Counted from the first letter of the stretch, positions 18,097-28,035 are shown. The stretch: 64,000 nt of DNA from CAWGET01 sp963821715 (GCA_963821715.1 CAWGET010000006.1:868001-932000); one strand, 5' to 3'. A program made the numbers and translations. The notes: generated by a model not told the origin, from the sequence alone.

Positions 18097-20196
18097 TTTT
18101 TCTGTATTATCCTTTTTCTCTTCATTCAAAAGCGCTTTTCTGCTTAAGCTGTATTTGCCGTTTTCAACTTTAAGAAGTTTTACTCTTACAATCTCACCTT
18201 CTTTTAAATGATCGCGCACATTTTTTACATGTGTATTATCAATTTGAGAGATGTGCAGAAGCCCTTCTTTATTCGGCATAATTTCCACGAAAGCACCGAA
18301 ATCCATTATTTTGGTAATTTTACCTTCGTAAATTTCACCAACTTCCGGAGTTCCGGTTAACAATTTAATGTACTCACGTACTTTATCGGCATTAGCCAGA
18401 TTCTGCGCAGCGATGTTTATAGTGCCGTCGTCATCTATATAAATTTCGGCTTCAAAATCTTTCTGCATTTTCTGAATTACTTTTCCGCCGGGTCCTATAA
18501 CCGCGCCGATCTGATCGGTATCTACTTTCATGGAAAGAAGAGCTGGAGCAAATTCCGATAATTTTTCGCGGCTCTTGTCAATAGCTTCATTCATAATGCC
18601 GAGAATTTTCATTCTTCCTTCTTTTGCCTGCTCTAAAGCTTTTTCCATAATCTCGTAGTTTATTCCCTGAATTTTAATATCCATTTGGAACGCGGTGATA
18701 CCGTCGCTCGTTCCGGCTACTTTAAAATCCATATCTCCGAGATGATCTTCATTACCGAGAATATCGGAAAGCACAGCGTATTCTTCGCCTTCTTTAACCA
18801 ATCCCATAGCAATTCCCGCAACGGCTTTTTGAATAGGAACGCCGCCGTCCATCAACGCCAAAGAACCGGCGCAGACAGTGGCCATTGAAGAAGATCCGTT
18901 CGATTCAAGAATATCTGAATTTAACCTTACGGTGTAAGCAAAATCTTTTTCTTCAGGAATTATCGGCTTCAAAGCTCTTTCCGCTAAATTACCGTGTCCT
19001 ACTTCTCTTCTTCCAACGCCCATAAATCTGCCTACTTCTCCAACGCTGAAGGAAGGGAAATTATAATGAAGTAAAAATCTTTTTTTGTATTCTGTTTGAA
19101 GACCGTCAATAATCTGTTCGTCTCCTTTCGATCCCAAGGTTAAGGTTGTTAAACTTTGAGTTTCGCCGCGTGTAAAAAGCGCCGAACCGTGAGTTCGAGG
19201 CAGAACACCGAGATCCACAGTTATTTGCCTGATGTCGGTCAATCCTCTTCCGTCGAGTCTTGCGCCTTCCTTGAGAATCCTTTTGCGCATCAGATCTTTT
19301 TCCATATCATGAAGAATCGTTTTGATTTCAGATTCCTGCTCAGGATATTTTTCGGATAAGCTATCCAGCACTTCCTTGTTCAAGTCGCTGTTTTTCTGTG
19401 CTCTTTCCTCTTTAACCAAAACTGAAGAAACGATTTCTTCATATTTTGAATACGCAAGATCGTTAACGTCTTTCGCTAAATCTTCGTCAACTTTCTTCTC
19501 TTCAACAGCCATTTTTTCTTTGCCGCATGCTTCTCTCAAATCATTTTGAAGCTGAACAATTTTCTTAATTTCGCTGTGAGCCTTTTTTAATGCTTCAAGA
19601 AGATCGCTTTCGTTAACTTCTTTGGATTCTCCTTCAACCATCATAATGGAATCCGCGGTTCCGGCAACTGTTAAGTCCATATCGGATTCTTCCAATTGCG
19701 AATGTTTTGGATTAACTATATACTCGCCGTTAACTCTTCCGATTCTAACTTCAGCTATCGGTTCTAAAAACGGAATATCGGAAATTGTTAACGCAGCCGA
19801 AGCTCCGATAGCGCCAAGAATATCAGCGTCATTTTCTCCGTCATACGAATAAACCAGAGCTATAATTTGTGTATCGTTCTGATAACCTTTTTGGAATAGC
19901 GGTCTTATCGGTCTATCGATCAAGCGTGCGCTTAGAATTTCTTTTTCCGAAGGTCTACCTTCTCTTTTGAAAAATCCGCCCGGAATTTTACCGGCAGCGG
20001 ATGATCTTTCCCTATATTCTACTGACAACGGGAAGAAATCTATATCGTCTCTTGCATCTTTTGAAGCGACTGCGGTAACCAAAACCATAGTCTCGCCATA
20101 TCGTACCATTACCGAACCGTTAGCCTGTTTAGCCAGCTTACCGGTCTCGATAGATAATTTTGTTCCGCCAATCTCAACTTCTTTGGAATGAATCAT
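18082..20196 (-). CDS. pnp: Polyribonucleotide nucleotidyltransferase (PNPase)
   Basis: Phosphorolytic 3'-5' exoribonuclease of the degradosome. Two RNase PH-like cores are visible (IDFFPLSVEYRERSSAAGKIPGGF and LTTLTLGSKGDEQIIDG ... FSVGEVGRFMGVGRREVGHGNLAERAL). A KH domain (IGAVIGPGGKVIQKM) and an S1 domain (YEGKITKIMDFGAFVEI) follow near the end. Length 704 is standard. It follows rpsO by 10 nt, the classical rpsO-pnp order. Confidence 0.97.
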   Translation of the reverse strand: MIHSKEVEIGGTKLSIETGKLAKQANGSVMVRYGETMVLVTAVASKDARDDIDFFPLSVEYRERSSAAGKIPGGFFKREGRPSEKEILSARLIDRPIRPLFQKGYQNDTQIIALVYSYDGENDADILGAIGASAALTISDIPFLEPIAEVRIGRVNGEYIVNPKHSQLEESDMDLTVAGTADSIMMVEGESKEVNESDLLEALKKAHSEIKKIVQLQNDLREACGKEKMAVEEKKVDEDLAKDVNDLAYSKYEEIVSSVLVKEERAQKNSDLNKEVLDSLSEKYPEQESEIKTILHDMEKDLMRKRILKEGARLDGRGLTDIRQITVDLGVLPRTHGSALFTRGETQSLTTLTLGSKGDEQIIDGLQTEYKKRFLLHYNFPSFSVGEVGRFMGVGRREVGHGNLAERALKPIIPEEKDFAYTVRLNSDILESNGSSSMATVCAGSLALMDGGVPIQKAVAGIAMGLVKEGEEYAVLSDILGNEDHLGDMDFKVAGTSDGITAFQMDIKIQGINYEIMEKALEQAKEGRMKILGIMNEAIDKSREKLSEFAPALLSMKVDTDQIGAVIGPGGKVIQKMQKDFEAEIYIDDDGTINIAAQNLANADKVREYIKLLTGTPEVGEIYEGKITKIMDFGAFVEIMPNKEGLLHISQIDNTHVKNVRDHLKEGEIVRVKLLKVENGKYSLSRKALLNEEKKDNTEKNAEL

Positions 20197-20206
20197 TCAA
20201 ATCCCC

Positions 20207-20476
20207 TTACTTTCTAATATTTAATTCCTTAATTAAACTTCTATACTTCTCAATATCTTTGCTCGCAATGTAATCAAGCAATCTTCTTCTTTTTCCAACC
20301 ATTTGCATCAAACCGCGTCTGGAATGATGATCTTTTTTGTGTTCGGAAAAATGTTTGGTCAACTGATTGATCCTGGTCGTTAAAATCGCGACTTGGACTT
20401 CAGCTTTACCCGAATCCTTTTCGTCCTTCCCGAATCTTTTTACCAATTCAGCGGTTTCTTCTTTCTTCAATGCCAT
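20207..20476 (-). CDS. rpsO: 30S ribosomal protein S15
   Basis: Primary 16S-binding ribosomal protein of 89 residues. It has the family motifs TRINQLTKHFSEHKKDHHSRRGL and RRRLLDYI. It is followed by pnp. The 129-nt spacer to ribF upstream could contain a promoter or an S15 autoregulatory leader, but no structure I could defend was seen there. Confidence 0.97.
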   Translation of the reverse strand: MALKKEETAELVKRFGKDEKDSGKAEVQVAILTTRINQLTKHFSEHKKDHHSRRGLMQMVGKRRRLLDYIASKDIEKYRSLIKELNIRK

Positions 20477-20605
20477 TGTGTAACTCCTTTATATTATACG
20501 ATTAAACCCCAGTGTAATTTTATTATTTCCACCGAGATCAATTAATTAATTATCTTTCTTTTCTAAAACAATCTTTTCTTTAACCAACAACAGAGCAAAT
20601 TTACG

Positions 20606-21535
20606 CTAATCATTGATCAGCTTTCTTCCTGCTTCTTTATCCTTTGTTATCTGCTCAACTAATTCTTCTTTGGAATTGAATTTTTTTTCATCTCGTATTC
20701 TTTTTTTGAAAAAGATTTCTAATTCTTCTCCGTAAACATTTTCATCAAAATTATAAAGATGGACTTCCAACACCAATTTTTTATCATCTTCAAATGTCGG
20801 GCGTACGCCGATATTCATTATTCCGGGAATCCTCTTTTCGTTTAATATACATTCAACGAAATAAACCCCGTTTTTTGGAATAAGTTTATTTTTAAAATCA
20901 CTCCGTACGTTGGCTGTGGGAAAACCAATGGTCTTACCACGTTTTGAACCCTCAACAATTTCACCTGTTACATTGTAACTGCGACCTAAATATTCCTCGG
21001 CAGTTTCAACATTTCCATCATTAAGAGCTTTTCTTATTTTAGTGCTGCTTATAACTTCGTCTCCGGCTTCAACAGGTTGAATACAATCAACGTCAAATCC
21101 GAATTTCTTCCCCAGTTCTTCCAGCTTATTTTTATCGCCGCTGCGGTTCTTACCGAACTTATGATCGTAACCAATAACAATATGCTTTGCGCCAATTCCT
21201 TTTACAATGTATTCTTGTATAAAATCGTCATAATCCTTTGAAGCAAATTCTTTTGAAAATTTCAGCACAAGAAGATTTTCAACTCCCAACTCATTCAAGA
21301 CTTTTTTCTTTTCGTCCAAAGAAGTTAGCAGCTTTATATTATTTTCTTTTGAAAGAACCAGCCGCGGATGAGGTTCAAAAGTTACTACAAAACTTCTTCC
21401 TCCGGATTTTCCGCTTTTTGCGATTAAAGTATTTATAATTTTAAGATGACCTTTATGAATCCCGTCGAAAGTGCCTAAAGTTAAAAAAGTATTTTCATCT
21501 TTTTCTATTTCCGAAATATCTGTATAGAAATTCAT
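20606..21535 (-). CDS. ribF: Bifunctional riboflavin kinase / FAD synthetase
   Basis: Makes FMN and FAD from riboflavin. The N-terminal nucleotidyltransferase half has LGTFDGIHKGHLKI near residue 20 and SSTKIRKAL near residue 155. The C-terminal flavokinase half has GKTIGFPTANV near residue 200 and the strand NVYGEELEIFF. Length 309 is typical. It lies 6 nt after truB, the usual truB-ribF-rpsO arrangement. Confidence 0.95.
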   Translation of the reverse strand: MNFYTDISEIEKDENTFLTLGTFDGIHKGHLKIINTLIAKSGKSGGRSFVVTFEPHPRLVLSKENNIKLLTSLDEKKKVLNELGVENLLVLKFSKEFASKDYDDFIQEYIVKGIGAKHIVIGYDHKFGKNRSGDKNKLEELGKKFGFDVDCIQPVEAGDEVISSTKIRKALNDGNVETAEEYLGRSYNVTGEIVEGSKRGKTIGFPTANVRSDFKNKLIPKNGVYFVECILNEKRIPGIMNIGVRPTFEDDKKLVLEVHLYNFDENVYGEELEIFFKKRIRDEKKFNSKEELVEQITKDKEAGRKLIND

Positions 21536-21541
21536 AATTGG

Positions 21542-22258
21542 TTATGCCTTACCGGCGATGCTTCTGTTACGGATCAATTCCTCAAATTCATTTATCTTCA
21601 GCGCATTGGTTACGGAAATATCTCCAATTTTTTCTCGTCTTAATTCTTTAAGATAGGCCGCATTATTCATACGCTTTCCGAAATCATCGGCAATTACCCG
21701 AATGTAAGTTCCCTTTGTGCATTCTATCAAAAAATTAATTTCGGGAAGATCTACATTCGTAAGATCAAATTTTTCGATTCTTATTTTGCGCGGCTCCCGT
21801 TCAACTTCCGTTCCCTTCCTCGCCAGCTTGTATAAAGGTTTTCCTTTATATTTTAAGGCAGAGAACATAGGAGGAATTTGAAGTGATTCACCTAAAAAAC
21901 TATCTCTCACGGAAATAATTTTCTCTTTATCAATTCCGTCAATGCTTAGCTCTTCTATCGCTTGGGATTCGGAATCCATCGTGGGAGTAGCCTTCCCTAT
22001 TTCAATTTTACCGGAATAAGTTTTATTCAAATCCTGATATTTGTAAATTTCCTTCGTCATCTTTCCGGTATTCACAATAAGTAATCCGGTTGCGGCAGGA
22101 TCGAGAGTTCCCGCATGCCCAACTTTTTTTACCCGTATCAGATTCCGTATTTTCTTAACAACATCAAAAGATGTAAAGCCTTTTTCTTTGTCGATGAGAA
22201 TCACTTCGCCCGCGGTAAAGTCTAATTCATCTTCAGGCTTGGTCTTCTTTGTTATCAT
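21542..22258 (-). CDS. truB: tRNA pseudouridine-55 synthase
   Basis: Isomerises U55 in the T-loop of tRNAs. Visible motifs are IDKEKGFTSFDVVKKIR and VGHAGTLDPAATGLL with the catalytic Asp, plus GTYIRVIADDFG. At 238 residues it is a short form lacking the C-terminal PUA extension. It overlaps the 3' end of rbfA by 26 nt. Confidence 0.95.
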   Translation of the reverse strand: MITKKTKPEDELDFTAGEVILIDKEKGFTSFDVVKKIRNLIRVKKVGHAGTLDPAATGLLIVNTGKMTKEIYKYQDLNKTYSGKIEIGKATPTMDSESQAIEELSIDGIDKEKIISVRDSFLGESLQIPPMFSALKYKGKPLYKLARKGTEVEREPRKIRIEKFDLTNVDLPEINFLIECTKGTYIRVIADDFGKRMNNAAYLKELRREKIGDISVTNALKINEFEELIRNRSIAGKA

Positions 22259-22592
22259 TCTTATGAATATCTTTAAAAATATTTTCTATCTTCTCTACAT
22301 AATCCAGCGTATCATCTACAAAAAAGAATAATTCCGGAACGTGGCGAAGACTTACTTTTTTGGCCAGTTCTGTCCGTAAAAATTTTTTAAGATCGTTAAG
22401 CTTTTCCAGAACTTCGTCTCTGTTCGATTTTTCGTAAACGGAAACATAAACTTTCGTCTGGCTTACATCAGGAGTTGTTTTTACTTTCGTAACGGTAACA
22501 AGTCCCAGCGCCGGATCGTCCATTTTATGAAGAAGAATAAGGCTTAACTCTTCTTTGATTAAACTATTTATTTTCTCTAAACGAATAGACAT
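22233..22592 (-). CDS. rbfA: Ribosome-binding factor A
   Basis: Assists late 30S maturation. A KH-like fold with MSIRLEKINSLIKEELSLIL, DPALGLVTVTKVKTTPD, and LRHVPELFFFVDDTLDYVEKIE is characteristic. Length 119 is usual. It starts 2 nt after infB and overlaps truB. Confidence 0.95.
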   Translation of the reverse strand: MSIRLEKINSLIKEELSLILLHKMDDPALGLVTVTKVKTTPDVSQTKVYVSVYEKSNRDEVLEKLNDLKKFLRTELAKKVSLRHVPELFFFVDDTLDYVEKIENIFKDIHKNDNKEDQA

Positions 22593-22594
22593 AG

Positions 22595-25327
22595 TTAAGT
22601 AAGTTTCTTTTTGGTTTCAACGAATTTGTAAACTTCAATTATATCGCCGATTTTTATATCGTTAAAATTCGTGATGTTCAAGCCGCATTCATAACCGGCG
22701 TCAACTTCCTTAACATCGTCCTTAAACCTTTTCAGCGTAGCGAGCTCACCTTCATAAATTACAATTCCGTCTCTTATCAAACGTATCTTGCTGTTTCTTG
22801 TAACTTTTCCGTCCAGAACATAACAGCCCGCAATGGTTCCGACTTTGGGAACTTTGAAAGTATCTCTCACTTCTATATTACCGATAATTTCTTCCGAGAT
22901 TATCGGCGAGAGCATACCTTCAAGCGCAGACTTAACTTCGTTAATCGCATCATAAATAACATTATATAATCTTATATCAACTTTTTCACTTTCGGCTAAT
23001 TTTCGTGCGTTTAGATTTGGACGCACGTGAAAGCCTATAATTATTGCATTTGATGCAGCGGCAAGAAGAACGTCGCCTTCCGATATTCCGCCAACACCTT
23101 TATGAATAACCTGTACCACAACTTCATTGTTCGAAATTTTCATCAGAGAATCGGAGAGAGCTTCTACTGAACCATCAACGTCACCTTTAACGATTAAAGG
23201 AAGTTCCTTAACTCCGCCCTGGCTAATCTGACTTGCAATCTCGTCGAGAGTTATTAATTTAACCTGCCGCTGATCCTGCTCGCGTTTAAGCTGCTGACGT
23301 TTTGTACTTACGTCGCGCGCTTCCCGTTCGCCGCCTACTACAACAAATGCATCGCCGGCTTGCGGAGCGCCTTCAAATCCGAGAACAAGTGCCGGAGTTG
23401 AGGGTCCCACACTTTCAATTTTATTATTTTGTTCATCAAACATTGCACGAACTCGACCGTGATGTACACCGGCAACAAAAGGGTCACCAATTTTCAATGT
23501 CCCTTTTTGTATTAATACTGTTGCTGTAATTCCGCGGCCTTTATCTAACTGAGACTCTACAACTACACCGCGAGAGTTCCTATCCGGATTAGCTTTCAAT
23601 TCCAGCAGTTCTGCTTCCAAAAGAATTTTTTCTAAAAGAAGATCAATGTTCAAACCTGTTTTAGCAGAAACTTCAACGCTCTGATATTTTCCGCCCCAAT
23701 CTTCTACAAGAATATTTCTATCGGCAAGCTGCTGACGGATTTTCTCAGGGTTCGCGCCCGGTTTATCAATTTTATTTATCGCAATGATTATCGGAACGCC
23801 CGCCGCCTGCGCGTGGTTTATCGCTTCAACTGTCTGCGGCATTACTGCATCGTCCGCCGCAACTATAAGAACAACAATATCAGTCACACTTGCTCCTCTG
23901 GCCCGCATAGCAGTAAAGGCTTCGTGACCCGGAGTATCAAGAAAAGTTATCGACTTATCTTCCATCTTCACACGATAGGCTCCGATATGCTGGGTTATCC
24001 CTCCGGATTCTCCAGCTACTACATTCTCGTGACGAATATAATCGAGCAGGGATGTTTTTCCATGATCGACGTGTCCCATAATAGTTACAACCGGCGAACG
24101 GTCTTTTAATGTTTCCTCAGGATCTTCATAATCTTCCAAGCTTTCAGCTGTAAACTCTTCCTGCTTTTCTACTTCAAACCCAAATTCATCGGCAACAAGA
24201 GTAATAGTTTCCATATCCAAACGTTGGTTTATCGAAACCATTAATCCAAGGCTTATACATTTCTGAATAACTTCGCTAACAGAAACATCCATTAAATTGG
24301 CTAATTCGTTAACGGCAATAAACTCGTTAACTTTTATCACATTGCTTTCGCGTTCTTTTTCTTCCTGTAATTTCTCTTGAACTTCGAGCTTTTCTTTTCT
24401 CTTTCTTTTTCTCGCGCTCGCTCTGTCGCTTGTAGTCGGAGTTTCATCTATGGAACTAAGCGTTCTTTTAAGTGCTTCTTCAACTTCTTTTTTATCAACT
24501 TCAACGCGCTTCGTTCTTCTTTTACGTTTTGCTTTATCTTCTTCTTCTTCCTTCTGAGTTTTCTTTTTAGCTTTAAGTCTTTTCTTTTTCTTCTTACTTA
24601 CAATTTCATCTGTTTTTTCGCTCGGCTTGGCGTCTCTTGTAGTTTTACCGCTTGCTTCTTCTTTAGCCGGTTCTTCTTTTTTCTCAGCTTTCTTAGGTTT
24701 TTTCTTTTCACCTAAGTCTATTTTACCAACAACTTTTAAACCTTTTCTTCTTTTCTCAAGTTCAATTTCTGCCGGAGTTCTGAATGAAAGATTTTTTTCT
24801 TCTACCGGGTCTTCTTCAGGCACTTCCAAAGGCTCCTCGGTTTCGGGAAGAACCTCTTCAGGAGATTCTTCTTCGGCTTTAACAAGCTGCTCAGCAGGTG
24901 TCTCTTCATTATCGAATGCCTTAACTTCCTCTTCAGCCGCTTCTACTTCAGCTTCTTTTTCCTCAACCTCTTCTTCCATTGCTTCGGTTACTTCCTCATC
25001 CGCTTTCTCAGAGGTCTCGGCAACTTCTTCTTTGCGTTCAACAGGCGCTGCCGATTCCGGTTCTTTTTCTTCCACCGGTTTTTCTTCTGAGTCGGCTCTC
25101 TTCTTGTTGAATTCAGATATCTTTTTATAATGCTTTTCTGCTTTTTCAATATCTTTTTTGAAATGCTCAGCAACATCGGAAAGCATATCGTCCGTAAGAA
25201 GACTCATATGCCCCTTAATTTCGTATCCTTTTTCTTTCAAGAAATCGACTAATGAATCGGTAGCGAGATTATACTCCGAGGCAAATTTGTAAATCCTGAG
25301 TTTTTTAGTTTTGGTCTTTTCAGGCAT
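22595..25327 (-). CDS. infB: Translation initiation factor IF-2
   Basis: GTPase delivering initiator tRNA. It has an IF2-N domain at about 7-60, a very acidic stretch (about 78-190) then a basic Lys/Arg stretch (about 200-330), and a second IF2-N-like domain (VNELANLMDVSVSEVIQKC). The G domain carries GHVDHGKTSLLD, DTPGHEAF and NKID, then domains II-IV. At 910 residues the charged N-terminal linker is long but within the range of the family. It lies 6 nt after nusA. Confidence 0.97.
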   Translation of the reverse strand: MPEKTKTKKLRIYKFASEYNLATDSLVDFLKEKGYEIKGHMSLLTDDMLSDVAEHFKKDIEKAEKHYKKISEFNKKRADSEEKPVEEKEPESAAPVERKEEVAETSEKADEEVTEAMEEEVEEKEAEVEAAEEEVKAFDNEETPAEQLVKAEEESPEEVLPETEEPLEVPEEDPVEEKNLSFRTPAEIELEKRRKGLKVVGKIDLGEKKKPKKAEKKEEPAKEEASGKTTRDAKPSEKTDEIVSKKKKKRLKAKKKTQKEEEEDKAKRKRRTKRVEVDKKEVEEALKRTLSSIDETPTTSDRASARKRKRKEKLEVQEKLQEEKERESNVIKVNEFIAVNELANLMDVSVSEVIQKCISLGLMVSINQRLDMETITLVADEFGFEVEKQEEFTAESLEDYEDPEETLKDRSPVVTIMGHVDHGKTSLLDYIRHENVVAGESGGITQHIGAYRVKMEDKSITFLDTPGHEAFTAMRARGASVTDIVVLIVAADDAVMPQTVEAINHAQAAGVPIIIAINKIDKPGANPEKIRQQLADRNILVEDWGGKYQSVEVSAKTGLNIDLLLEKILLEAELLELKANPDRNSRGVVVESQLDKGRGITATVLIQKGTLKIGDPFVAGVHHGRVRAMFDEQNNKIESVGPSTPALVLGFEGAPQAGDAFVVVGGEREARDVSTKRQQLKREQDQRQVKLITLDEIASQISQGGVKELPLIVKGDVDGSVEALSDSLMKISNNEVVVQVIHKGVGGISEGDVLLAAASNAIIIGFHVRPNLNARKLAESEKVDIRLYNVIYDAINEVKSALEGMLSPIISEEIIGNIEVRDTFKVPKVGTIAGCYVLDGKVTRNSKIRLIRDGIVIYEGELATLKRFKDDVKEVDAGYECGLNITNFNDIKIGDIIEVYKFVETKKKLT

Positions 25328-25333
25328 ATATTT

Positions 25334-26581
25334 CTACTCTTCTTCTTCAAATTGATTCTTCAAAATTTCAATAATTTCTTCTGCTTTTTCTTCTTCTAGT
25401 TCTTCTATTTCATTTAACTTTTCAATTCCCGCTGTCAAAACTTCAACTGCGGTATCGAAGCGGTTCATAATGAGAAGCTCAACTATATCGGCTCCTAATT
25501 CTTCTTTCAGATCCATCAATTCAATATCTTCTTCGTATTCTTCGTAAGGTTTCTGTTCTCTTATCACTTCAATTTCGTATCCGGTAAGTTTCATCGCCAA
25601 ACGAATGTTGACGCCGTTTCGTCCAACAATCAAAGAAACCTGGTCGCTATCGGCTGTTACCACACATTTTTTATTCGTCTCATCAATTTCTATTTGCTTT
25701 AATTTAGCAGGAGCTAATGCACGCTGAATAAAAACTATCGGGTCGTCAGAAAAATTTATCACATCAATATTTTCATTATTTAGTTCTCTAACAATAGCGT
25801 GAATCCTGATCCCTTTCATTCCTACGCAGGCGCCTACTGCATCTATACGGGCATCTTGAGATTCGACGGCTACTTTTGCTCTTTCGCCGGGTTCACGTGC
25901 AATCGCTTTTATGTCAATTACTCCATCGTAAATTTCGGGAATTTCAATTTCAAACAATCTCCTTAAAAAGAGATTATCGCCGCGCGATATTATTATCAGC
26001 GGCCCGTTATTGTTCATCTTCGATTCTTTAACAATCGCACGTATCGTATCCCCTTTTCTGTACTTCTCGCGCGGGATCTGTTCGTGACGTGGTAGAAGTA
26101 ATTCGTTTTTATTATGATTTATCAGGATATCGTTCTTCCTAACCTGATAAATATCGCCTACTACAATTTCGCCTTCAATTTCTTTGTACTCGTTATAAAC
26201 AAGTTCTTTTTCTATTTCGCGAATTTTCTGATTCAGATTTTGTCTTGCAAGATTTATTAATCTTCGACCGAATGAACTGAGCGGTAAAACTTCCACATAA
26301 TCTTCGCCAACTTCCAGCTCTTCCTCATTCCCCTTTTGGTTTACTTCATCAATACTAATTTCAACACTCGAATCTTCAACTTCATCAACAATAGTCCGTT
26401 CGAGGAAAATTTCAATATCTCCTTTATCCATATTAACAACTACATCGTATCGCGCTTCCTGTCCGTATTTTTTCTTAACCAGTAAACCAAATATTTCCTC
26501 GATAATGCCTGCGAGCACATCTTTATCAACGCTTTTGTCCCTAACCATCTGGGCGAAAGATTCAACTATCTCCGCGTTCAT
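25334..26581 (-). CDS. nusA: Transcription termination/antitermination protein NusA
   Basis: RNA polymerase-binding factor affecting pausing, termination and antitermination. It has the N-terminal NusA domain, an S1 domain (VVGDIYQVRKNDILINHNK) and two KH domains including the GACVGMKGIRIHAIVREL and VGRNGVNIRLAMKLTG loops. The C-terminus is an acidic tail, with no gamma-proteobacterial acidic-repeat duplications. Length 415. It lies 15 nt after rimP. Confidence 0.96.
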   Translation of the reverse strand: MNAEIVESFAQMVRDKSVDKDVLAGIIEEIFGLLVKKKYGQEARYDVVVNMDKGDIEIFLERTIVDEVEDSSVEISIDEVNQKGNEEELEVGEDYVEVLPLSSFGRRLINLARQNLNQKIREIEKELVYNEYKEIEGEIVVGDIYQVRKNDILINHNKNELLLPRHEQIPREKYRKGDTIRAIVKESKMNNNGPLIIISRGDNLFLRRLFEIEIPEIYDGVIDIKAIAREPGERAKVAVESQDARIDAVGACVGMKGIRIHAIVRELNNENIDVINFSDDPIVFIQRALAPAKLKQIEIDETNKKCVVTADSDQVSLIVGRNGVNIRLAMKLTGYEIEVIREQKPYEEYEEDIELMDLKEELGADIVELLIMNRFDTAVEVLTAGIEKLNEIEELEEEKAEEIIEILKNQFEEEE

Positions 26582-26596
26582 TTCTTAAGCCTCCAT

Positions 26597-27043
26597 TCAA
26601 AAACTAATTAATACTTTTGAAGATTTAATTTTCTCAAACGGTATTTCAAGCTCTTCTTTTTTATGTTGAAATATCAGTTTGTCTTCATTTATACTTTTTA
26701 ATTTTGCTTCTATTTTTTTTACTTCTTCATCGGAAGTAAATTCAATTTCAAATTTTCTGCCAATATGTTTGTAGAATTGATCAAGATAAATAAGGCTTCT
26801 TTCAACACCGGGAGAAGAAACATCGAGCCGGTATTTTCCGTTGAAGAGATTTTCTTCGTCAATGTATTCCTCGATTTTCCTGCTGATTAAAGAACAGCCC
26901 GAGGTTGTTACGCCCTCTTTGTTATCGACAAATATTTCAATGATCTGATTTCGCTTATCGCCTTTAAAATTCAAATCGATCAAAAAATAATTTTCGTCTC
27001 TAACTAACTCATCTATTTTATTTCTTAAAATTTCTTTATCCAT
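26597..27043 (-). CDS. rimP: Ribosome maturation factor RimP
   Basis: Needed for 30S assembly. Matches RimP with LIDLNFKGDKRNQIIEIFVDN, the CSLISRKIEEYID helix and the LDVSSPGVERSL motif. The ATG at 27043 (MDKEIL) is preferred over an upstream in-frame TTG, since the extension would read through the hairpin at 27056-27078. No clear Shine-Dalgarno sequence precedes it. It is the first gene of the rimP-nusA-infB-rbfA-truB-ribF series. Confidence 0.92.
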   Translation of the reverse strand: MDKEILRNKIDELVRDENYFLIDLNFKGDKRNQIIEIFVDNKEGVTTSGCSLISRKIEEYIDEENLFNGKYRLDVSSPGVERSLIYLDQFYKHIGRKFEIEFTSDEEVKKIEAKLKSINEDKLIFQHKKEELEIPFEKIKSSKVLISF

Positions 27044-27055
27044 ATTCACACAAAC

Positions 27056-27078
27056 AAAAATCGCCCTCAAAGGGGCGA
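27056..27078 (-). terminator. Intrinsic-terminator-like hairpin just upstream of rimP
   Basis: On the minus strand TCGCCC pairs with GGGCGA around a 6-nt loop and is followed by five T residues, ending 12 nt before the rimP ATG. It could end transcription from the DUF4870 gene at 27156-27539 or act as an attenuator in the rimP-nusA leader. The sequence does not decide between these. Confidence 0.6.
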
Positions 27079-27155
27079 ATAAACAGATTCCTAAGTTAAT
27101 ACTTATTTAGGTAATTATCAAGTTATACAACTGAAGAGAAGAATGAAACGAGTCT

Positions 27156-27539
27156 TCAATTTATTAATCTGATTGTGAACGGATATCTGTAATGTTCCCC
27201 GTTATTTGCCTTAATGGCGGCAACAACAACAAGAATGAAATCTACTATAAACACGACTATCAAAAGTGCTATGCCGACTAGAACAAGAACCAGTACTCCG
27301 GCAATAAGACTGTAAATCGTCATTGAAATTTGAAAGTTTAACGACTCTTTTCCCTGATCATCAACGAATGAATACTCGTCTTTCTTTATAAGCCAAACGA
27401 CAAGCGGGCCAAGAATGTTGCCAAAAGGGAAAATAAAAAAAGCAAAAGATGTAAGGTGGCAAAGCATTCCCCACATTTTTTCATCTTTGCTTAATGTTTG
27501 GATTGTGTTATCATTTTGAAAAGTATTATTTTCTTCCAT
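27156..27539 (-). CDS. DUF4870-domain membrane protein
   Basis: Function unknown. A short polar N-terminus (KDEKMWGMLCHLTSFAFFIFPFGNILGPLVVWLIKK) is followed by two more hydrophobic segments, the DUF4870 (Tic20-like) layout, ending with the family's YRYPFTIRL. A ribosome-binding site (GAGGG) precedes the ATG. It is a paralogue of the gene at 27640-28035; the shared residues and adjacent position suggest a local duplication. Confidence 0.85.
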   Translation of the reverse strand: MEENNTFQNDNTIQTLSKDEKMWGMLCHLTSFAFFIFPFGNILGPLVVWLIKKDEYSFVDDQGKESLNFQISMTIYSLIAGVLVLVLVGIALLIVVFIVDFILVVVAAIKANNGEHYRYPFTIRLIN

Positions 27540-27639
27540 GTTCCCTCACGCTATTTTGTTGGATTGGATAGTTATAAAATAAATAATATTACAATCAAAA
27601 AAAAGATTTACCTCGATATTACTATATGACTATTCCGCA

Positions 27640-28035
27640 TCAATTAAGAAAATTTATCGTAAACGGATATCTGTAGTATTCTCCGTTGTTAGCTTTTACC
27701 GAAGCAACTATGATAAGAATAAGATCGGCAATCATAATAATTGCCATTAGTAAAATTCCAATTACCAATAACGCCCAAGTTTCAGTAATGCTGCCATAAA
27801 TTATTGAAGCAATCGCGGCAATTCCGTATATCAGCAGAGAAATTTGAAAATTCAAAGCTTCCTTTCCGTGATGATCAGCAAATGCGTATTCATCTTTTTT
27901 GATAAGCCAGACTATGAGCGGACCGAAAATATTACCCAGCGGGATAATAAAACCGCCAAATGATGACATATGGCAAAGCATTCCCCAGGTTTTTTCGTCT
28001 TTGCTTAACGTTTGAGTAAAATTATTGTTTTCCAT
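27640..28035 (-). CDS. DUF4870-domain membrane protein, second copy
   Basis: Paralogue of the preceding DUF4870 gene, with the same opening (TQTLSKDEKTWGMLCHMSS), the same GPLIVWLIKKDEY loop and YYRYPFTINF end. Function unknown. A longer frame would add 21 basic residues, but the ATG at 28035 has AAGGTG a few nt upstream, while the extension consists of translated spacer repeat. The product is 131 residues with three hydrophobic segments. Confidence 0.85.
   Translation of the reverse strand: MENNNFTQTLSKDEKTWGMLCHMSSFGGFIIPLGNIFGPLIVWLIKKDEYAFADHHGKEALNFQISLLIYGIAAIASIIYGSITETWALLVIGILLMAIIMIADLILIIVASVKANNGEYYRYPFTINFLN

Noticed and set aside
24627..25130. 167-codon Ser-rich frame on the plus strand
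   Set aside because: It is antisense to the Glu/Lys-rich linker of infB; its composition is the mirror of that coding bias and it has no family match.
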